A stretch of 64,000 nucleotides of DNA from Silanimonas sp. (GTDB lineage: Bacteria; Pseudomonadota; Gammaproteobacteria; Xanthomonadales; Xanthomonadaceae): the NCBI RefSeq assembly GCF_027531545.1, contig NZ_JAPZSC010000016.1, positions 310,001 to 374,000 on the forward strand, in the 5' to 3' direction. Position 1 is the stretch's first letter. Every line of letters begins with the position of its first letter. This document shows, piece after piece, positions 20,536-29,233 of the stretch. The translations under genes were made by a program, and so were the position numbers. The notes beneath the pieces were generated by a model. It saw only the letters and a list, made by a program, of their open reading frames with translations, was not told where the DNA came from and made no database searches.

Positions 20536-21177
20536 ATGCGCGATTCGACCGTCGACGACCGCCTGGCCCGCTGGGCCTTCTTCCGCCAATGGCTGAAGAA
20601 CCCACTCGGCGTGGCCGCCGTGTCGCCGTCGAGCCCGCAGCTGGCGCGCCAGATGATCGCGGCGCTGCCGCCGAAGTCCAGCCGGCTGATCGAGCTCGGT
20701 GGTGGCACGGGGGCGATCACGGAGCAGCTGCTCCGCCATGGCATCGCGCCGGCGGACCTGATGGTGCTGGAGCTCAACGAAGCGATGCACCTGACGCTTC
20801 GCCAGCGCTTCCCGGACATCCACCTGCACCTCGCCAATGCGGCCGACGTGCAGCGCATCGCCCGCGAGAGCGGGTTCCTCGATGGTGGCCCCGCCGATGC
20901 GGTGGTGTCGGGCCTCGGCCTGCTGTCGATGCCGCGGCCGCTGCAGCGCGACATCGTCTCTGAAGCCTTCGCCTGTTTGCGCCCGGATGGACGCTTCGTG
21001 CAGTTCACCTACGGCCCGGCCAGCCCGGTGGCCCGCGAGGTGCTTGACGATCTCAAGCTGACCTCGCGACGCGTGAGTTTCACCTGGTGGAACGTGCCGC
21101 CCGCGACGGTGTACGTCTACGAGCGGCAGCGTTCGACGGCGGTGCAAGCGCAGCCGATGGGGCGCCGCGCCGGTTGA
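20536..21177 (+). CDS. PmtA-like phospholipid N-methyltransferase
   Basis: 213 residues, class I SAM methyltransferase. LKNPLGVAAVSPSSPQLAR is the membrane-associating N-terminus typical of bacterial PmtA. IELGGGTGAITE is SAM motif I, and the tail ends VPPATVYVYER as in the family. It probably methylates phosphatidylethanolamine on the inner face of the membrane. The ATG at 20536 was preferred because the upstream frame is non-coding in character. It converges on the amylase gene with a 21-bp gap. Confidence 0.72.
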   Translation: MRDSTVDDRLARWAFFRQWLKNPLGVAAVSPSSPQLARQMIAALPPKSSRLIELGGGTGAITEQLLRHGIAPADLMVLELNEAMHLTLRQRFPDIHLHLANAADVQRIARESGFLDGGPADAVVSGLGLLSMPRPLQRDIVSEAFACLRPDGRFVQFTYGPASPVAREVLDDLKLTSRRVSFTWWNVPPATVYVYERQRSTAVQAQPMGRRAG

Positions 21178-21198
21178 ATCCGACGCGGCGCTTGGGCT

Positions 21199-22623
21199 TC
21201 AGCGCAGCCACATCCGCGCGCGGCGCGGCGGCAGGTTGAAGGTGTAGGTGCCGCTGGTGATGCGCACGACATTCGTGCTGTCGAGGGCGTCGCGGTAGTC
21301 GGTGTTCCACCAGAGCACGCTGTTGTTCATGTTCACGGGCACAGCCACCGAGTTCCCGCACTTGTTGATCGCCACGATGCCGCGGTCGCCGCGACGGAAG
21401 ACCAGGTGGCAGTCGCCGGCCGACAGCACCTGCTGGTCGGTGCCCTGCGCGGTATTGTGGAAGCGCACCATCGCCTTCAGGTCGCTGCGGTTCCACGCGT
21501 TGACCCAGCGGTTGTCGCCGCTCTCGTTGTTGTCCGAGTACAGCATCGGCACGCCGCCGTTGCGGCCGAAGATGTAGGCGTAGGCCAGCGTCTCGTCGGT
21601 CGGGTCCATGATCAGGTAGCGGAACCCGCCGTTGTTCGGGATGTCGTGCGTGATCGTGAAGGTGATCGCGCGCGAGGGTTGCAGCGCCTGCCCGACGGCC
21701 AGTGGATCGACCAACTGGCTCATGCGGCCGCCGAAGCCGAATGCGCTGCGCAGCTGGTTGTGCAGCGGGAAGTCGTAGGCCGCGTGGTCGGTGTCGCGCA
21801 GGTAGGGCGCGAGGAAGCGGTCGTACTCGCCGTTGCCGGCACCGCCGCCGGTGATGACTTCGCCGAACACGTGCATGCCCGACTTGATCGTCGGCGTCAG
21901 CACCGCATTCATGAAGCTCGCCGGCATGTGCTTGGCGGCATCGATGCGAAAGCCCTTCACGCCCAGGTTCTTCAGGGCCTGCAGGTACTGCTGCTGTTGC
22001 GCGACGACCCAGCTGTTGCCCACGAGGTCCGGCAGGCCGGCGTCGCCGCTGCCGCCGCAGAGGCGGTAGTTCTGGACTTCCCAGACGTTGTTGTAGTCGA
22101 CGATGCAGCGCGCCGGGCCGAAGTCGTTGCCCGACAGCACGTTGAAGCGCAGGTCACCGAACAGGCGGATGCCGTTGTAGTAGGCCGTGTTGCTCGCGTA
22201 CGTCGAGAGCACCGCGCTGCCCGGGTAGTTCAGGTCGCTGCGCTTGAACGCCTCGTTCGCCATGTGGTTCATGACGATGTCGGCGTAGACACGGATGCCG
22301 CGTTGCTGCAGGGCCGTGACCATGTTGCGGAAGGAGGTGGTGTCGCCCAGCGGGTTGTGGATCATCCGGAAATCCTGCGGCTGGTAGCGCGCCCACCATG
22401 CGCTGCCTTCGCTCTTGTAGGCCGGAGAGACCAGCACGATGCGGTAGCCGGCATCGCGGATCTGGTCGGCGCGCGCCTGCACGTCGGCATAGCGCCAATT
22501 GAAGGCGTGGAGGATGGCATCGGCCTGGGCCGCAGGTGCGGCGATCGCCGCCAGGACGAGGAACGCGAGGGTACGGAACGAAGCACGGAGCGCCCGGAAC
22601 GGGCGGAAAGCACGGGAGATCAT
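21199..22623 (-). CDS. Secreted GH13 alpha-amylase
   Basis: 474 residues. The signal peptide (about residues 1-34, cleavage after AQA) is followed by ADAILHAFNW, the start of mature Aeromonas/Xanthomonas-type alpha-amylases. Catalytic residues are Asp228 (GFRIDAAKH), Glu255 (FGEVI) and Asp327 (THDIPNN); DIVMNH is conserved region I. It hydrolyses starch-type alpha-1,4-glucans outside the cytoplasm. The ATG at 22623 was chosen for the signal peptide. The long upstream region (22624-22859) holds a perfect 18-bp palindrome and an AT-richer patch that could be its control region. Confidence 0.92.
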   Translation of the reverse strand: MISRAFRPFRALRASFRTLAFLVLAAIAAPAAQADAILHAFNWRYADVQARADQIRDAGYRIVLVSPAYKSEGSAWWARYQPQDFRMIHNPLGDTTSFRNMVTALQQRGIRVYADIVMNHMANEAFKRSDLNYPGSAVLSTYASNTAYYNGIRLFGDLRFNVLSGNDFGPARCIVDYNNVWEVQNYRLCGGSGDAGLPDLVGNSWVVAQQQQYLQALKNLGVKGFRIDAAKHMPASFMNAVLTPTIKSGMHVFGEVITGGGAGNGEYDRFLAPYLRDTDHAAYDFPLHNQLRSAFGFGGRMSQLVDPLAVGQALQPSRAITFTITHDIPNNGGFRYLIMDPTDETLAYAYIFGRNGGVPMLYSDNNESGDNRWVNAWNRSDLKAMVRFHNTAQGTDQQVLSAGDCHLVFRRGDRGIVAINKCGNSVAVPVNMNNSVLWWNTDYRDALDSTNVVRITSGTYTFNLPPRRARMWLR

Positions 22624-22775
22624 CGTTGTGGCTCCAAACGTGGGAGGGAGCGCTTCGAGCACGGGCCGGGTCGGCCATCCTTGCGACTGCGGTGCGTCCT
22701 GGGTGGAACGTCTGCACGACGCCCGGCCCTGAGTTCCAGGCGCGTCGGTGAGCAGGACCGGGGGGCTTGCTCGGT

Positions 22776-22793
22776 TTAGAGCCTAGGCTCTAA
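22776..22793. promoter_or_regulatory. 18-bp perfect palindrome upstream of the amylase gene
   Basis: TTAGAGCCT meets its exact complement AGGCTCTAA with no spacer, flanked by a further matching G/C one base out. It lies between the end of potI (22860) and the amylase start (22623), both minus strand. No T-run follows, so a dimeric repressor/activator site is more likely than a terminator. Confidence 0.45.
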
Positions 22794-22798
22794 CCGGT

Positions 22799-22823
22799 GT
22801 ATTCGTATGCTGAATACGTATGC
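22799..22823. repeat. AT-richer inverted and direct repeats next to the palindrome
   Basis: GTATTC (22799-22804) and GAATAC (22812-22817) form an inverted repeat with a 7-nt spacer, and CGTATGC occurs twice (22804-22810, 22817-22823). The patch is much more AT-rich than its surroundings, as expected for a promoter or protein-binding site upstream of the amylase gene. Confidence 0.35.
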
Positions 22824-22859
22824 ACGTCGTCGCGTGCCTCAGCGGTGCCGCTGACGCGC

Positions 22860-23669
22860 TCAGACGGCGCGTCGGGCGTTCCGATGCATCATCCAGCCGG
22901 CGAGGCTGACGCCGATGCAGACGGCAACGATGATGAGCGTGGCCAGCGCGTTGATCTCCGGCGTCACGCCGAAGCGCACCTTCGAGAGGATCAGCACGGG
23001 CAAGGTGCTTGAGCCTGGGCCCGAGGTGAAGCTGGCGATGACGACGTCGTCCAGCGACAAAGTGAAGGCGAGCAGCCAGCCAGCCAGCAGCGCCGGCCAG
23101 ATCAGCGGCAAGGTCACGAGGAAGAAGACCTTCCATGGCCGCGCGCCGAGGTCCATCGCCGCCTCTTCGAGGCTGTGGTCGGTCTGCGCGAGCCGCGAGC
23201 GCACCACCACGGTGACGTAGCAGACGCAGAGCGTCACGTGCGCGATGGTGATGGTGTCGATGCCACGGCCTTCCGGCCAGCCGACGAGCTGCTGCAGCGT
23301 GATGAAAAGGAACAGCGCGCTGATGCCGAGCATCACGTCGGGCATCACCAATGGCGCGGAGCTGAGCAGCGAGAGCAGGCCGCGGCCCTTGAAGCGGCCG
23401 AAGCGCGACAGCGCGAGGGCGGCCATGGTGCCGATCACCACCGCCAGCGTGGACGCCATGGCGGCGATCAGCAGCGAGAGCAGGGCGGCGTCGATGACGG
23501 CCTGGTTCTCCAGCAGGCGGCCGTACCACTGCAGCGAGAAGCCCTTCCACAAGCTCACCGAGCGGGTCTCGTTGAACGAGAAGGCGACGACGCTGGCGAT
23601 CGGCAGGTACAGGAAGGCGTAGCCGAAGGCCATCAGCGTGTAGAGGATGAAGGGGCGGCGCTGGTTCAT
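22860..23669 (-). CDS. potI: Polyamine ABC transporter permease (PotI-like)
   Basis: 269 residues with about six membrane segments. The EAA loop (SLEEAAMDLGARPWKVFFLVTLP split across the helix junction) contacts the ATPase. It is the second permease of a putrescine-type importer. The start overlaps the potH stop (ATGA). It is the last gene of potFGHI; after it comes the 237-bp regulatory region of the amylase gene. Confidence 0.9.
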   Translation of the reverse strand: MNQRRPFILYTLMAFGYAFLYLPIASVVAFSFNETRSVSLWKGFSLQWYGRLLENQAVIDAALLSLLIAAMASTLAVVIGTMAALALSRFGRFKGRGLLSLLSSAPLVMPDVMLGISALFLFITLQQLVGWPEGRGIDTITIAHVTLCVCYVTVVVRSRLAQTDHSLEEAAMDLGARPWKVFFLVTLPLIWPALLAGWLLAFTLSLDDVVIASFTSGPGSSTLPVLILSKVRFGVTPEINALATLIIVAVCIGVSLAGWMMHRNARRAV

Positions 23670-24664
23670 GTGCGCTGCGCTTCCTTCTCGGCGCGGCGCT
23701 CCTGCGAGGCTTCGAAGAGCAGCATCGGAACCACGATCAACACCAGCATCGCCACGGCCACCGCCGCAGCCAGCGGGTAGTTGCGTGCGTTGAAGAAGTC
23801 CTCCCAGATGCGCGAGCCGATGCTCAGGGCCTCCGGCCCACCGAGCAGGGCGGGGATGACGTACTCGCCGACCGCCGGGATGAACACCAGCAGCGAGCCG
23901 GCAATGATCCCCGGCAAGGAGAGCGGCAGAGTCACCGAGAGGAAGGCGCGCCACGGCTTCGCGCCGAGGTCGGCGGCGGCCTGCAGCAGGGTGAAGTCGA
24001 GCCGCATCAGGTTCGCCACCAGCGGCAGCACCATGAAGGGCAGGTAGTTGTAGGTGATGCCGACATACACCGCGAACGGCGTGTCGATCAGCCGGATCGG
24101 CGCGTCGGTGGCACCGATCGCCATCAGCAGCTGGTTCACCATCCCGTTGTCGCGCAGCAGGCCAGTGAGCGCGTAGGTGCGCAGCAGCGAGCTGGTCCAG
24201 AACGGCAGCACCACCAGCACCAGCAGGAACATGCGCCAGGCGGGCGTGGCGCGGGCGATGCCGTAGGCGATGGGGTAGCCGAGCAGCAGGCAGCCGAGCG
24301 TCGAGATCGAGGCGAACTGCAGGGAGTTCAGGTAGCTCTCGACGTACAGCGGGTCGGTGAGCAGGGTCGCGTAGCCCTTGAAGCTCAGGTTGATCTGGAC
24401 GAGGCCCAGCTCGCCGATCGCCACGAGGTCGGAGTAGGGCGGCACGCCGCCCGTGCGCTCGGCGACGCTGATCTTCAGCACCACCAGTAGTGGGGCGAGG
24501 AAGAAGGCCAGCAGCCAGAGCATCGGGATGGCGATGACCACGTAGCGGCCGCGGCTGCCGCGCAGTTCGCGGCCGAGCGCGCCGATCTGCCGGAACAGGC
24601 CGACCACCACCTGGAACCAGAGGTCCCACCACGCTCCGCCGTCGTGGGAGGTCGGGCGCTGCAT
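23666..24664 (-). CDS. potH: Polyamine ABC transporter permease (PotH-like)
   Basis: 332 residues, slightly long for PotH because of an N-terminal extension before the first membrane segment (about residue 44). Six hydrophobic segments and the EAA-type loop (AAADLGAKPWRAF) are present. It pairs with PotI to form the channel. The ATG overlaps the potG stop (ATGA) and the stop overlaps potI. Confidence 0.9.
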   Translation of the reverse strand: MQRPTSHDGGAWWDLWFQVVVGLFRQIGALGRELRGSRGRYVVIAIPMLWLLAFFLAPLLVVLKISVAERTGGVPPYSDLVAIGELGLVQINLSFKGYATLLTDPLYVESYLNSLQFASISTLGCLLLGYPIAYGIARATPAWRMFLLVLVVLPFWTSSLLRTYALTGLLRDNGMVNQLLMAIGATDAPIRLIDTPFAVYVGITYNYLPFMVLPLVANLMRLDFTLLQAAADLGAKPWRAFLSVTLPLSLPGIIAGSLLVFIPAVGEYVIPALLGGPEALSIGSRIWEDFFNARNYPLAAAVAVAMLVLIVVPMLLFEASQERRAEKEAQRT

Positions 24665-25806
24665 CAGGCGGTCAACACGATCGCGTCGCGGGCGTGCCAC
24701 ACGAGGTACAGCACGTCGCCCCAGTTGTAGTGCGGGTCGGCGCTGCGCGCGGCGTGGGTTTCCTGCACGCGCAGCACGAAGCCGTCGTCGGTCTGCAGAT
24801 GGTAGATCGACACGTCGCCGAGGTAGGCGATCTCGACCACGCGGCCGCGAACCACGTTCTCCACGCCGCTGGGCTCGGCTTCGGCCACGTCGATCTTCTC
24901 GGGTCGGATGGCCACGTTCACGTCGGTGCCCACCGGGATGGGCTCGACGTAGCGCGCCCACACGTCGAGCTCGACGTCGTGGCAGTGCACCAGCACCCGC
25001 TCCTCCTGCTGGTCGACGACGGTGCCGCGCAGCATGTTCACCGCGCCGATGAACTCGGCGACGAACTTCGAGTTCGGGTACTCGTAAAGGTTCGAGGGCG
25101 TGGAGACCTGGACGATGCGACCGGCGTCCATCACCGCCACACGCGTCGACATGGTCATCGCCTCCTCCTGGTCGTGGGTGACCATGACGAAGGTGGTGCC
25201 GGTGCGCTCCTGGATGTTCACCAGCTCGAACTGGGTGTGCTCGCGCAGCTTCTTGTCCAGCGCGCCGAGCGGTTCGTCGAGCAGAAGCAGCTTGGGCTCC
25301 TTCGCGAGCGCCCGGGCGAGCGCGACGCGCTGCCGCTGGCCGCCGGAGAGCTGGTCCGGCTTGCGACGCCCGAGCTGGCCCATCTTCACGAGGTCGAGCA
25401 TCGCCGCGACACGGTCGCCGATCTCGCTGGCCGGGCGTTTGTCCTGCTTCAGGCCGAAGGCGATGTTCTGCTCGACGGTCATGTGCGGGAACAGCGCGTA
25501 GCTCTGGAACATCATGTTCACCGGCCGCTCGTAGGGCGGCACGTGCGTCATGTCGGTGCCGTCGATCAGCACGCGGCCTTTGTCCGGCACCTCGAAGCCG
25601 CCGAGGATTCGCAGCAGCGTCGACTTGCCGCAGCCCGAGCCGCCCAGCAGGGCGAAGAACTCGCCGCGGAAGATGTCGAGCGAGACATCGTCCACGGCAT
25701 AGGTCTTGCCGAAGGTCTTGGTGACACCCTCGATGCGGAGGATCGGCTCCGCGTTCGGGTCCTGCCAGGGATCGACCTGGGCCTGCCGGCGCGCGGGCGT
25801 GCTCAT
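24664..25806 (-). CDS. potG: Polyamine ABC transporter ATP-binding protein (PotG-like)
   Basis: 380 residues. Walker A is GGSGCGKST, the signature is LSGGQRQRVALARAL, Walker B is LLLLDEPLGALD and the switch His is in MVTHDQEEA. A C-terminal TOBE domain follows, as in PotA/PotG. It drives uptake through PotH-PotI on the cytoplasmic side. It sits 4 bp after potF and overlaps potH by 1 nt. Confidence 0.95.
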   Translation of the reverse strand: MSTPARRQAQVDPWQDPNAEPILRIEGVTKTFGKTYAVDDVSLDIFRGEFFALLGGSGCGKSTLLRILGGFEVPDKGRVLIDGTDMTHVPPYERPVNMMFQSYALFPHMTVEQNIAFGLKQDKRPASEIGDRVAAMLDLVKMGQLGRRKPDQLSGGQRQRVALARALAKEPKLLLLDEPLGALDKKLREHTQFELVNIQERTGTTFVMVTHDQEEAMTMSTRVAVMDAGRIVQVSTPSNLYEYPNSKFVAEFIGAVNMLRGTVVDQQEERVLVHCHDVELDVWARYVEPIPVGTDVNVAIRPEKIDVAEAEPSGVENVVRGRVVEIAYLGDVSIYHLQTDDGFVLRVQETHAARSADPHYNWGDVLYLVWHARDAIVLTA

Positions 25807-25810
25807 GGGT

Positions 25811-26941
25811 TCAATTGCCGCTCTTGATGGTCGTCCAAGCGCGCTGCCGGGCGTCGTTCTCTTCGAGCGGCAGCTTGCGCGTGTCGACGAGCTTGCCGAT
25901 CATGTCCTCCGGCGGGTACACGGCCGGATCATTGCGGAGGTCCTCGCTCACCAGCGCCTTGGCCGGTGCGTTCGCCGAGGCATAGCCGACGAACTCCGTG
26001 ACCGGCGCGATGACGTCGGGCTTGAGCATGAAGTCGATGAACGCGTGCGCTTCGGCCTTGTTCGGCGCATCGGCCGGGATGGCCATCACGTCGAACCAGC
26101 GGATCGCGCCTTCCTTGGGGATCACGTAGGCGATCTCGACGCCGGTGCCGGCCTCCTCGGCGCGGGCGCGGGCCTGCAGCACGTCGCCGTTGTAGCCGAG
26201 GGCCACGCAGATCTCGCCGTCGGCGAGGTCGTTGATGTAGCGGCTGGAGTTGAAATAGCGGATGTTCTCGCGGATCGGTGCGAAGGTCTGCTGCACCAGC
26301 TCGACTTCGCCGTTGCCCATGCCGTTCGGGTCGCGGCCGTGGAAGAAGAGCGCGGCGGAGAAGGCTTCCTGCTGGTCGTCGAGGATGGCGATGCCGCAGC
26401 TCGCGAGCTTTCCACTGATGGCCGGATCGAAGATCGCCGACCAGCTGTCCAGCACGAAGTCCGGCCCCATGATTTCGGCGACCTTCTTGGTGTTGTAGCC
26501 GATCGCCGTGGTGCCCCACATGTACGGAACGATGTGCGTGCCGTCCGGGTCGGCGGCGGCCAAGCCGGCGGCCAGCGCCGGATCGACGTTGGCGAGGTTC
26601 GGCAGCGCGGCTTTGTCGAGCGCGGCGTAGAGGTTGTTGGCGATGTGCTGCTGGGCGAACGGCGCCGAGGGGAAGATCACGTCGTAGCCGCTCTGCCCGG
26701 CGACAAGCTTCGCGTCGAGCGTCTCGTTGTCGGCATAGACGTCGTAGACCACTTCGATGCCGGTCTCGCGGGTGAAGCGCTCCAACGTCTCCGGGGTGAT
26801 GTAGTCCGACCAGTTGTAGACGTTCACTTGGCGCTTGCCGTTGCCGTCCGGCTTGGCCGCGTCGTCGGCGGGCGCGTCAGCTTGCCCCCCGCAGGCGGCG
26901 AGCAGCACGGCGGCGGCGAGGGCGGTCAGGGTCAGACGCAT
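25811..26941 (-). CDS. potF: Polyamine-binding lipoprotein (PotF-like)
   Basis: 376 residues. The N-terminus ends in an LLAACGG lipobox, so unlike E. coli PotF the mature protein should be lipid-anchored. VNVYNWSDYITPETL and YDVIFPS are typical of PotD/PotF binding proteins. AAGGAG sits 8 nt before the ATG at 26941, which settles the start. It captures putrescine or a related polyamine for the PotGHI importer. A TTGACA box (26998-26993, minus) and an inverted repeat (26963-26985) lie upstream. Confidence 0.92.
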   Translation of the reverse strand: MRLTLTALAAAVLLAACGGQADAPADDAAKPDGNGKRQVNVYNWSDYITPETLERFTRETGIEVVYDVYADNETLDAKLVAGQSGYDVIFPSAPFAQQHIANNLYAALDKAALPNLANVDPALAAGLAAADPDGTHIVPYMWGTTAIGYNTKKVAEIMGPDFVLDSWSAIFDPAISGKLASCGIAILDDQQEAFSAALFFHGRDPNGMGNGEVELVQQTFAPIRENIRYFNSSRYINDLADGEICVALGYNGDVLQARARAEEAGTGVEIAYVIPKEGAIRWFDVMAIPADAPNKAEAHAFIDFMLKPDVIAPVTEFVGYASANAPAKALVSEDLRNDPAVYPPEDMIGKLVDTRKLPLEENDARQRAWTTIKSGN

Positions 26942-26962
26942 TTGGAACTCCTTGAAAAGCGA

Positions 26963-26985
26963 AGGCCGCATGGTCGATGCGGCCT
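26963..26985 (-). terminator. Hairpin upstream of potF: fadJ terminator or potF operator
   Basis: Perfect 9-bp arms AGGCCGCAT and ATGCGGCCT are separated by 5 nt. Read on the minus strand the stem is followed by TTCGCTTTTC, so it could stop read-through from fadJ. It also overlaps the -10 position of the candidate potF promoter, so it could equally be an operator or leader structure. Confidence 0.5.
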
Positions 26986-26998
26986 GTAGAGGTGTCAA
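26970..26998 (-). promoter_or_regulatory. Candidate potF promoter
   Basis: A perfect TTGACA lies on the minus strand at 26998-26993. With a 17-bp spacer the -10 is GACCAT (26975-26970), a weak match that sits inside the inverted repeat. Confidence 0.4.
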
Positions 26999-27010
26999 CG
27001 CAGACGGGCG

Positions 27011-27028
27011 AGGCGGCTCGCGCCGCCT
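27011..27028 (-). repeat. GC-rich stem-loop after fadJ
   Basis: AGGCGGC (27011-27017) and GCCGCCT (27022-27028) form a perfect 7-bp stem with a 4-nt loop just downstream of the fadJ stop. There is no T-run; it may assist the second hairpin at 26963-26985. Confidence 0.35.
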
Positions 27029-27043
27029 TCACCCATCGCGGGT

Positions 27044-29074
27044 TCAGAGCGCGTCCCAGCCCGGACGGGGCTTGAAGCGGTCGCCGTGCTTGGCGGCTAG
27101 GGCCTCCAGCGTGGCCTTCAGCTTGGTCGGGCCGGCGGCCCGGGCGTGGGCGATGGGGCCGCCCCGGAACGGTGCGAAGCCGGTGCCGAAGATGACGCCG
27201 GCATCCAGCAGGTCGGCGTCGGCCACCGTGCCGTCGGCGAGGCAACTCACGGCTTCGTTGACCAGCGGCAGGATCAGGCGGTCTTCGAGGTCTTCCGGTG
27301 CCTTGTAGTCGGCCGGCACGGCGGGCTTCACGGCCTTGCCGTTCTCCCACTTGTACAGGCCCTGGCCGTCCTTCTTGCCGCGCTTGCCGTCTTCGACCGT
27401 CAGGCCCTCGGGCAGCGGCTGGCCGTGGAAAGCGGCCATGATCTTGCCCACGCTTGCGGCCACGTCGAGGCCCACGGTGTCGACCAGTTCGATGGGGCCC
27501 ATCGGCATGCCGAACTTCAGCGCGGCCTTGTCGATCACGGCACCCGGCACGCCTTCCTTGAACAGCAGGATGGCTTCCTGCATGTACGGGGCAAGGATGC
27601 GGTTGACGAGGAAGCCCGGCGTGCCCGCGACCGGCACCGGCAGCTTGTCGATGGCCTTGCAGAAGGCCGCCAAGCGACGGGTGGTCTCGGCATCGAGGCC
27701 GTCGTGCTGGACGATTTCCACCAGCGGCATCATCGCCACCGGGTTGAAGAAGTGCAGGCCGGCGAAGCGTGCGGCGTCGGTGCGGCCCTCGCGCAGGATT
27801 TCCAGCGCGATGGAGCTGGTATTGGTGGCGAGGATGGCGCCGGGCTTCAGGGTTTCCTCGGCCTTCTTGAACAGCGCGTGCTTGGCCTCGGCGTTCTCGA
27901 AGATGGCCTCGATCACGAGATCGGCCTTGGCCACGCCGGCGCCGTCGACATCCGCCTGCAAGCGAGCGCGGGTCTCGGCGCGCTTGGCCTCGTCCTTGAT
28001 CTTCTTCGCGTAGAACTCGTCGGCGCGCTTCAGGGCCGGCTCGATGAACTTCATCTCGCGGTCCTGGAGCGTGACCGTGAAGCCCCGGAAGGCCGCCCAG
28101 GCCGCGATGTCGCTACCCATCACGCCTGCACCCACCACGTGCACGTGCTGGATGCCGTGGTCCTTGCCGCCGAGGCCCTTCAGGCGCTCCATCAGCAGGA
28201 AGACGCAGACGAGGTTCATCGCCGTCGGACCGGTGGCGAGCTTCGAGACGGCCTTGGCTTCGGCCATCAGCGCCTTGCCGACGTTCGCCACGCCGTTGCG
28301 GCGCCAGGCCTCGATCATCGCGAACGGGGCGGGGTAGTGCTCCTTGCGGGCCTTCCGCGCCACCTGCTTGACCATCATGTTGGCCAGCACCTGGCGCGCC
28401 GGCCAAGTGTTGGTGGCCCAGGCCGTGAAGCGCTGCTTGAACGGGCGCTGCGCGCCCTTCTTCGCCAGCTCGATGGCGGCGTCTTCCAGCAGCGGGCCTT
28501 CGACGACCTTGTCGACGAGGCCGATGGCGCGGGCCTGCGAGGCGCGCAGGCCGCGGCCGGTGAGCATCAGGTCCATGGCCGCTGGCGCACCAAGGAGCTT
28601 CGGAGCGCGCACGCTGCCGCCCCATCCCGGGTAGATGCCCAGCTTCACTTCCGGCAGGCCAATGCGGGTGTTGTCCGCGCTGCTGGCCACGCGGTAGCGG
28701 CAGGCCAGCGAGAGCTCGGTGCCGCCACCCATGCAGTGGCCGTGGATGGCCGCCACCGTGGGGAAGGGCAGCTTGCTGATGCGGTCGAAGAGCAGCTGGC
28801 CGGAGCGGATCCAGTCGAAGGTCTCGCCGCGGGCGTGGATCGCCTCGAAGCCCTTGATGTCGGCGCCGGGGATGAAGCCGGCCTTCTTGCCGGAGATGAA
28901 CACCACGCCCTTCGGCTTTTCGATGGCAAGGCGCTCGACCAGTGCGGCGAGTTCATCGAGCACGCCGCGGGAGAGGGCGTTGACGTTCTGGTCGGCGCGG
29001 TCGAGGGTGAGCACGACGATGCCGTCCGCACGCACCTGGGTGCGCCAATGCTGCAGGCGAAGACCTTCGAACAT
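27044..29074 (-). CDS. fadJ: Multifunctional fatty-acid oxidation protein, FadJ/FadB alpha-subunit type
   Basis: 676 residues. The N-terminal enoyl-CoA hydratase/isomerase domain has PTVAAIHGHCMGGG and RIGLPEVKLGIYPGWGG. The C-terminal part is 3-hydroxyacyl-CoA dehydrogenase with an NAD site (VVGAGVMGSDIA) and LHFFNPVAMMPLVEI. It carries out the hydration and dehydrogenation steps of beta-oxidation. The thiolase partner (FadI/FadA) is not adjacent. The ATG at 29074 matches the family start; the frame extends further upstream into the rpoE promoter region. Confidence 0.93.
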   Translation of the reverse strand: MFEGLRLQHWRTQVRADGIVVLTLDRADQNVNALSRGVLDELAALVERLAIEKPKGVVFISGKKAGFIPGADIKGFEAIHARGETFDWIRSGQLLFDRISKLPFPTVAAIHGHCMGGGTELSLACRYRVASSADNTRIGLPEVKLGIYPGWGGSVRAPKLLGAPAAMDLMLTGRGLRASQARAIGLVDKVVEGPLLEDAAIELAKKGAQRPFKQRFTAWATNTWPARQVLANMMVKQVARKARKEHYPAPFAMIEAWRRNGVANVGKALMAEAKAVSKLATGPTAMNLVCVFLLMERLKGLGGKDHGIQHVHVVGAGVMGSDIAAWAAFRGFTVTLQDREMKFIEPALKRADEFYAKKIKDEAKRAETRARLQADVDGAGVAKADLVIEAIFENAEAKHALFKKAEETLKPGAILATNTSSIALEILREGRTDAARFAGLHFFNPVAMMPLVEIVQHDGLDAETTRRLAAFCKAIDKLPVPVAGTPGFLVNRILAPYMQEAILLFKEGVPGAVIDKAALKFGMPMGPIELVDTVGLDVAASVGKIMAAFHGQPLPEGLTVEDGKRGKKDGQGLYKWENGKAVKPAVPADYKAPEDLEDRLILPLVNEAVSCLADGTVADADLLDAGVIFGTGFAPFRGGPIAHARAAGPTKLKATLEALAAKHGDRFKPRPGWDAL

Positions 29075-29150
29075 GGGGAGTCCGTACGGAAGAGTAGGGT
29101 GATGGACCGGTATCATCCGGGCTGCACTTTCCCCCGGTCAAATCGGCCGG

Positions 29151-29176
29151 GAACTTTTCTTCGAAAGTCCGGTCTA
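29151..29176 (+). promoter_or_regulatory. Sigma-E type promoter of rpoE
   Basis: GAACTT (29151-29156), 16 bp, then TCTA (29173-29176), flanked by the consensus G before each box (GGAACTT and GGTCTA). This matches the sigma-E consensus and would give positive autoregulation of rpoE, whose ATG is at 29234. Confidence 0.8.
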
Positions 29177-29233
29177 GGTCCGCGTTCCATCCGCGGCCGA
29201 TCCCGGCGCCAAGCAGCCAGGAGCGGGCCCGGG

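Noticed and set aside
22647-22656. GGAGCGCTTC near the amylase start as a LacI-family operator
   Set aside because: Only an imperfect 10-bp match with one mismatched pair; too short to support alone.
29081-29090. TCCGTACGGA palindrome just upstream of fadJ
   Set aside because: A 10-bp palindrome can occur by chance in such sequence; no second copy or known site matches it.
27146-29233. Long upstream extension of the rpoE frame
   Set aside because: Antisense to fadJ; rpoE starts at 29234 after its own promoter.
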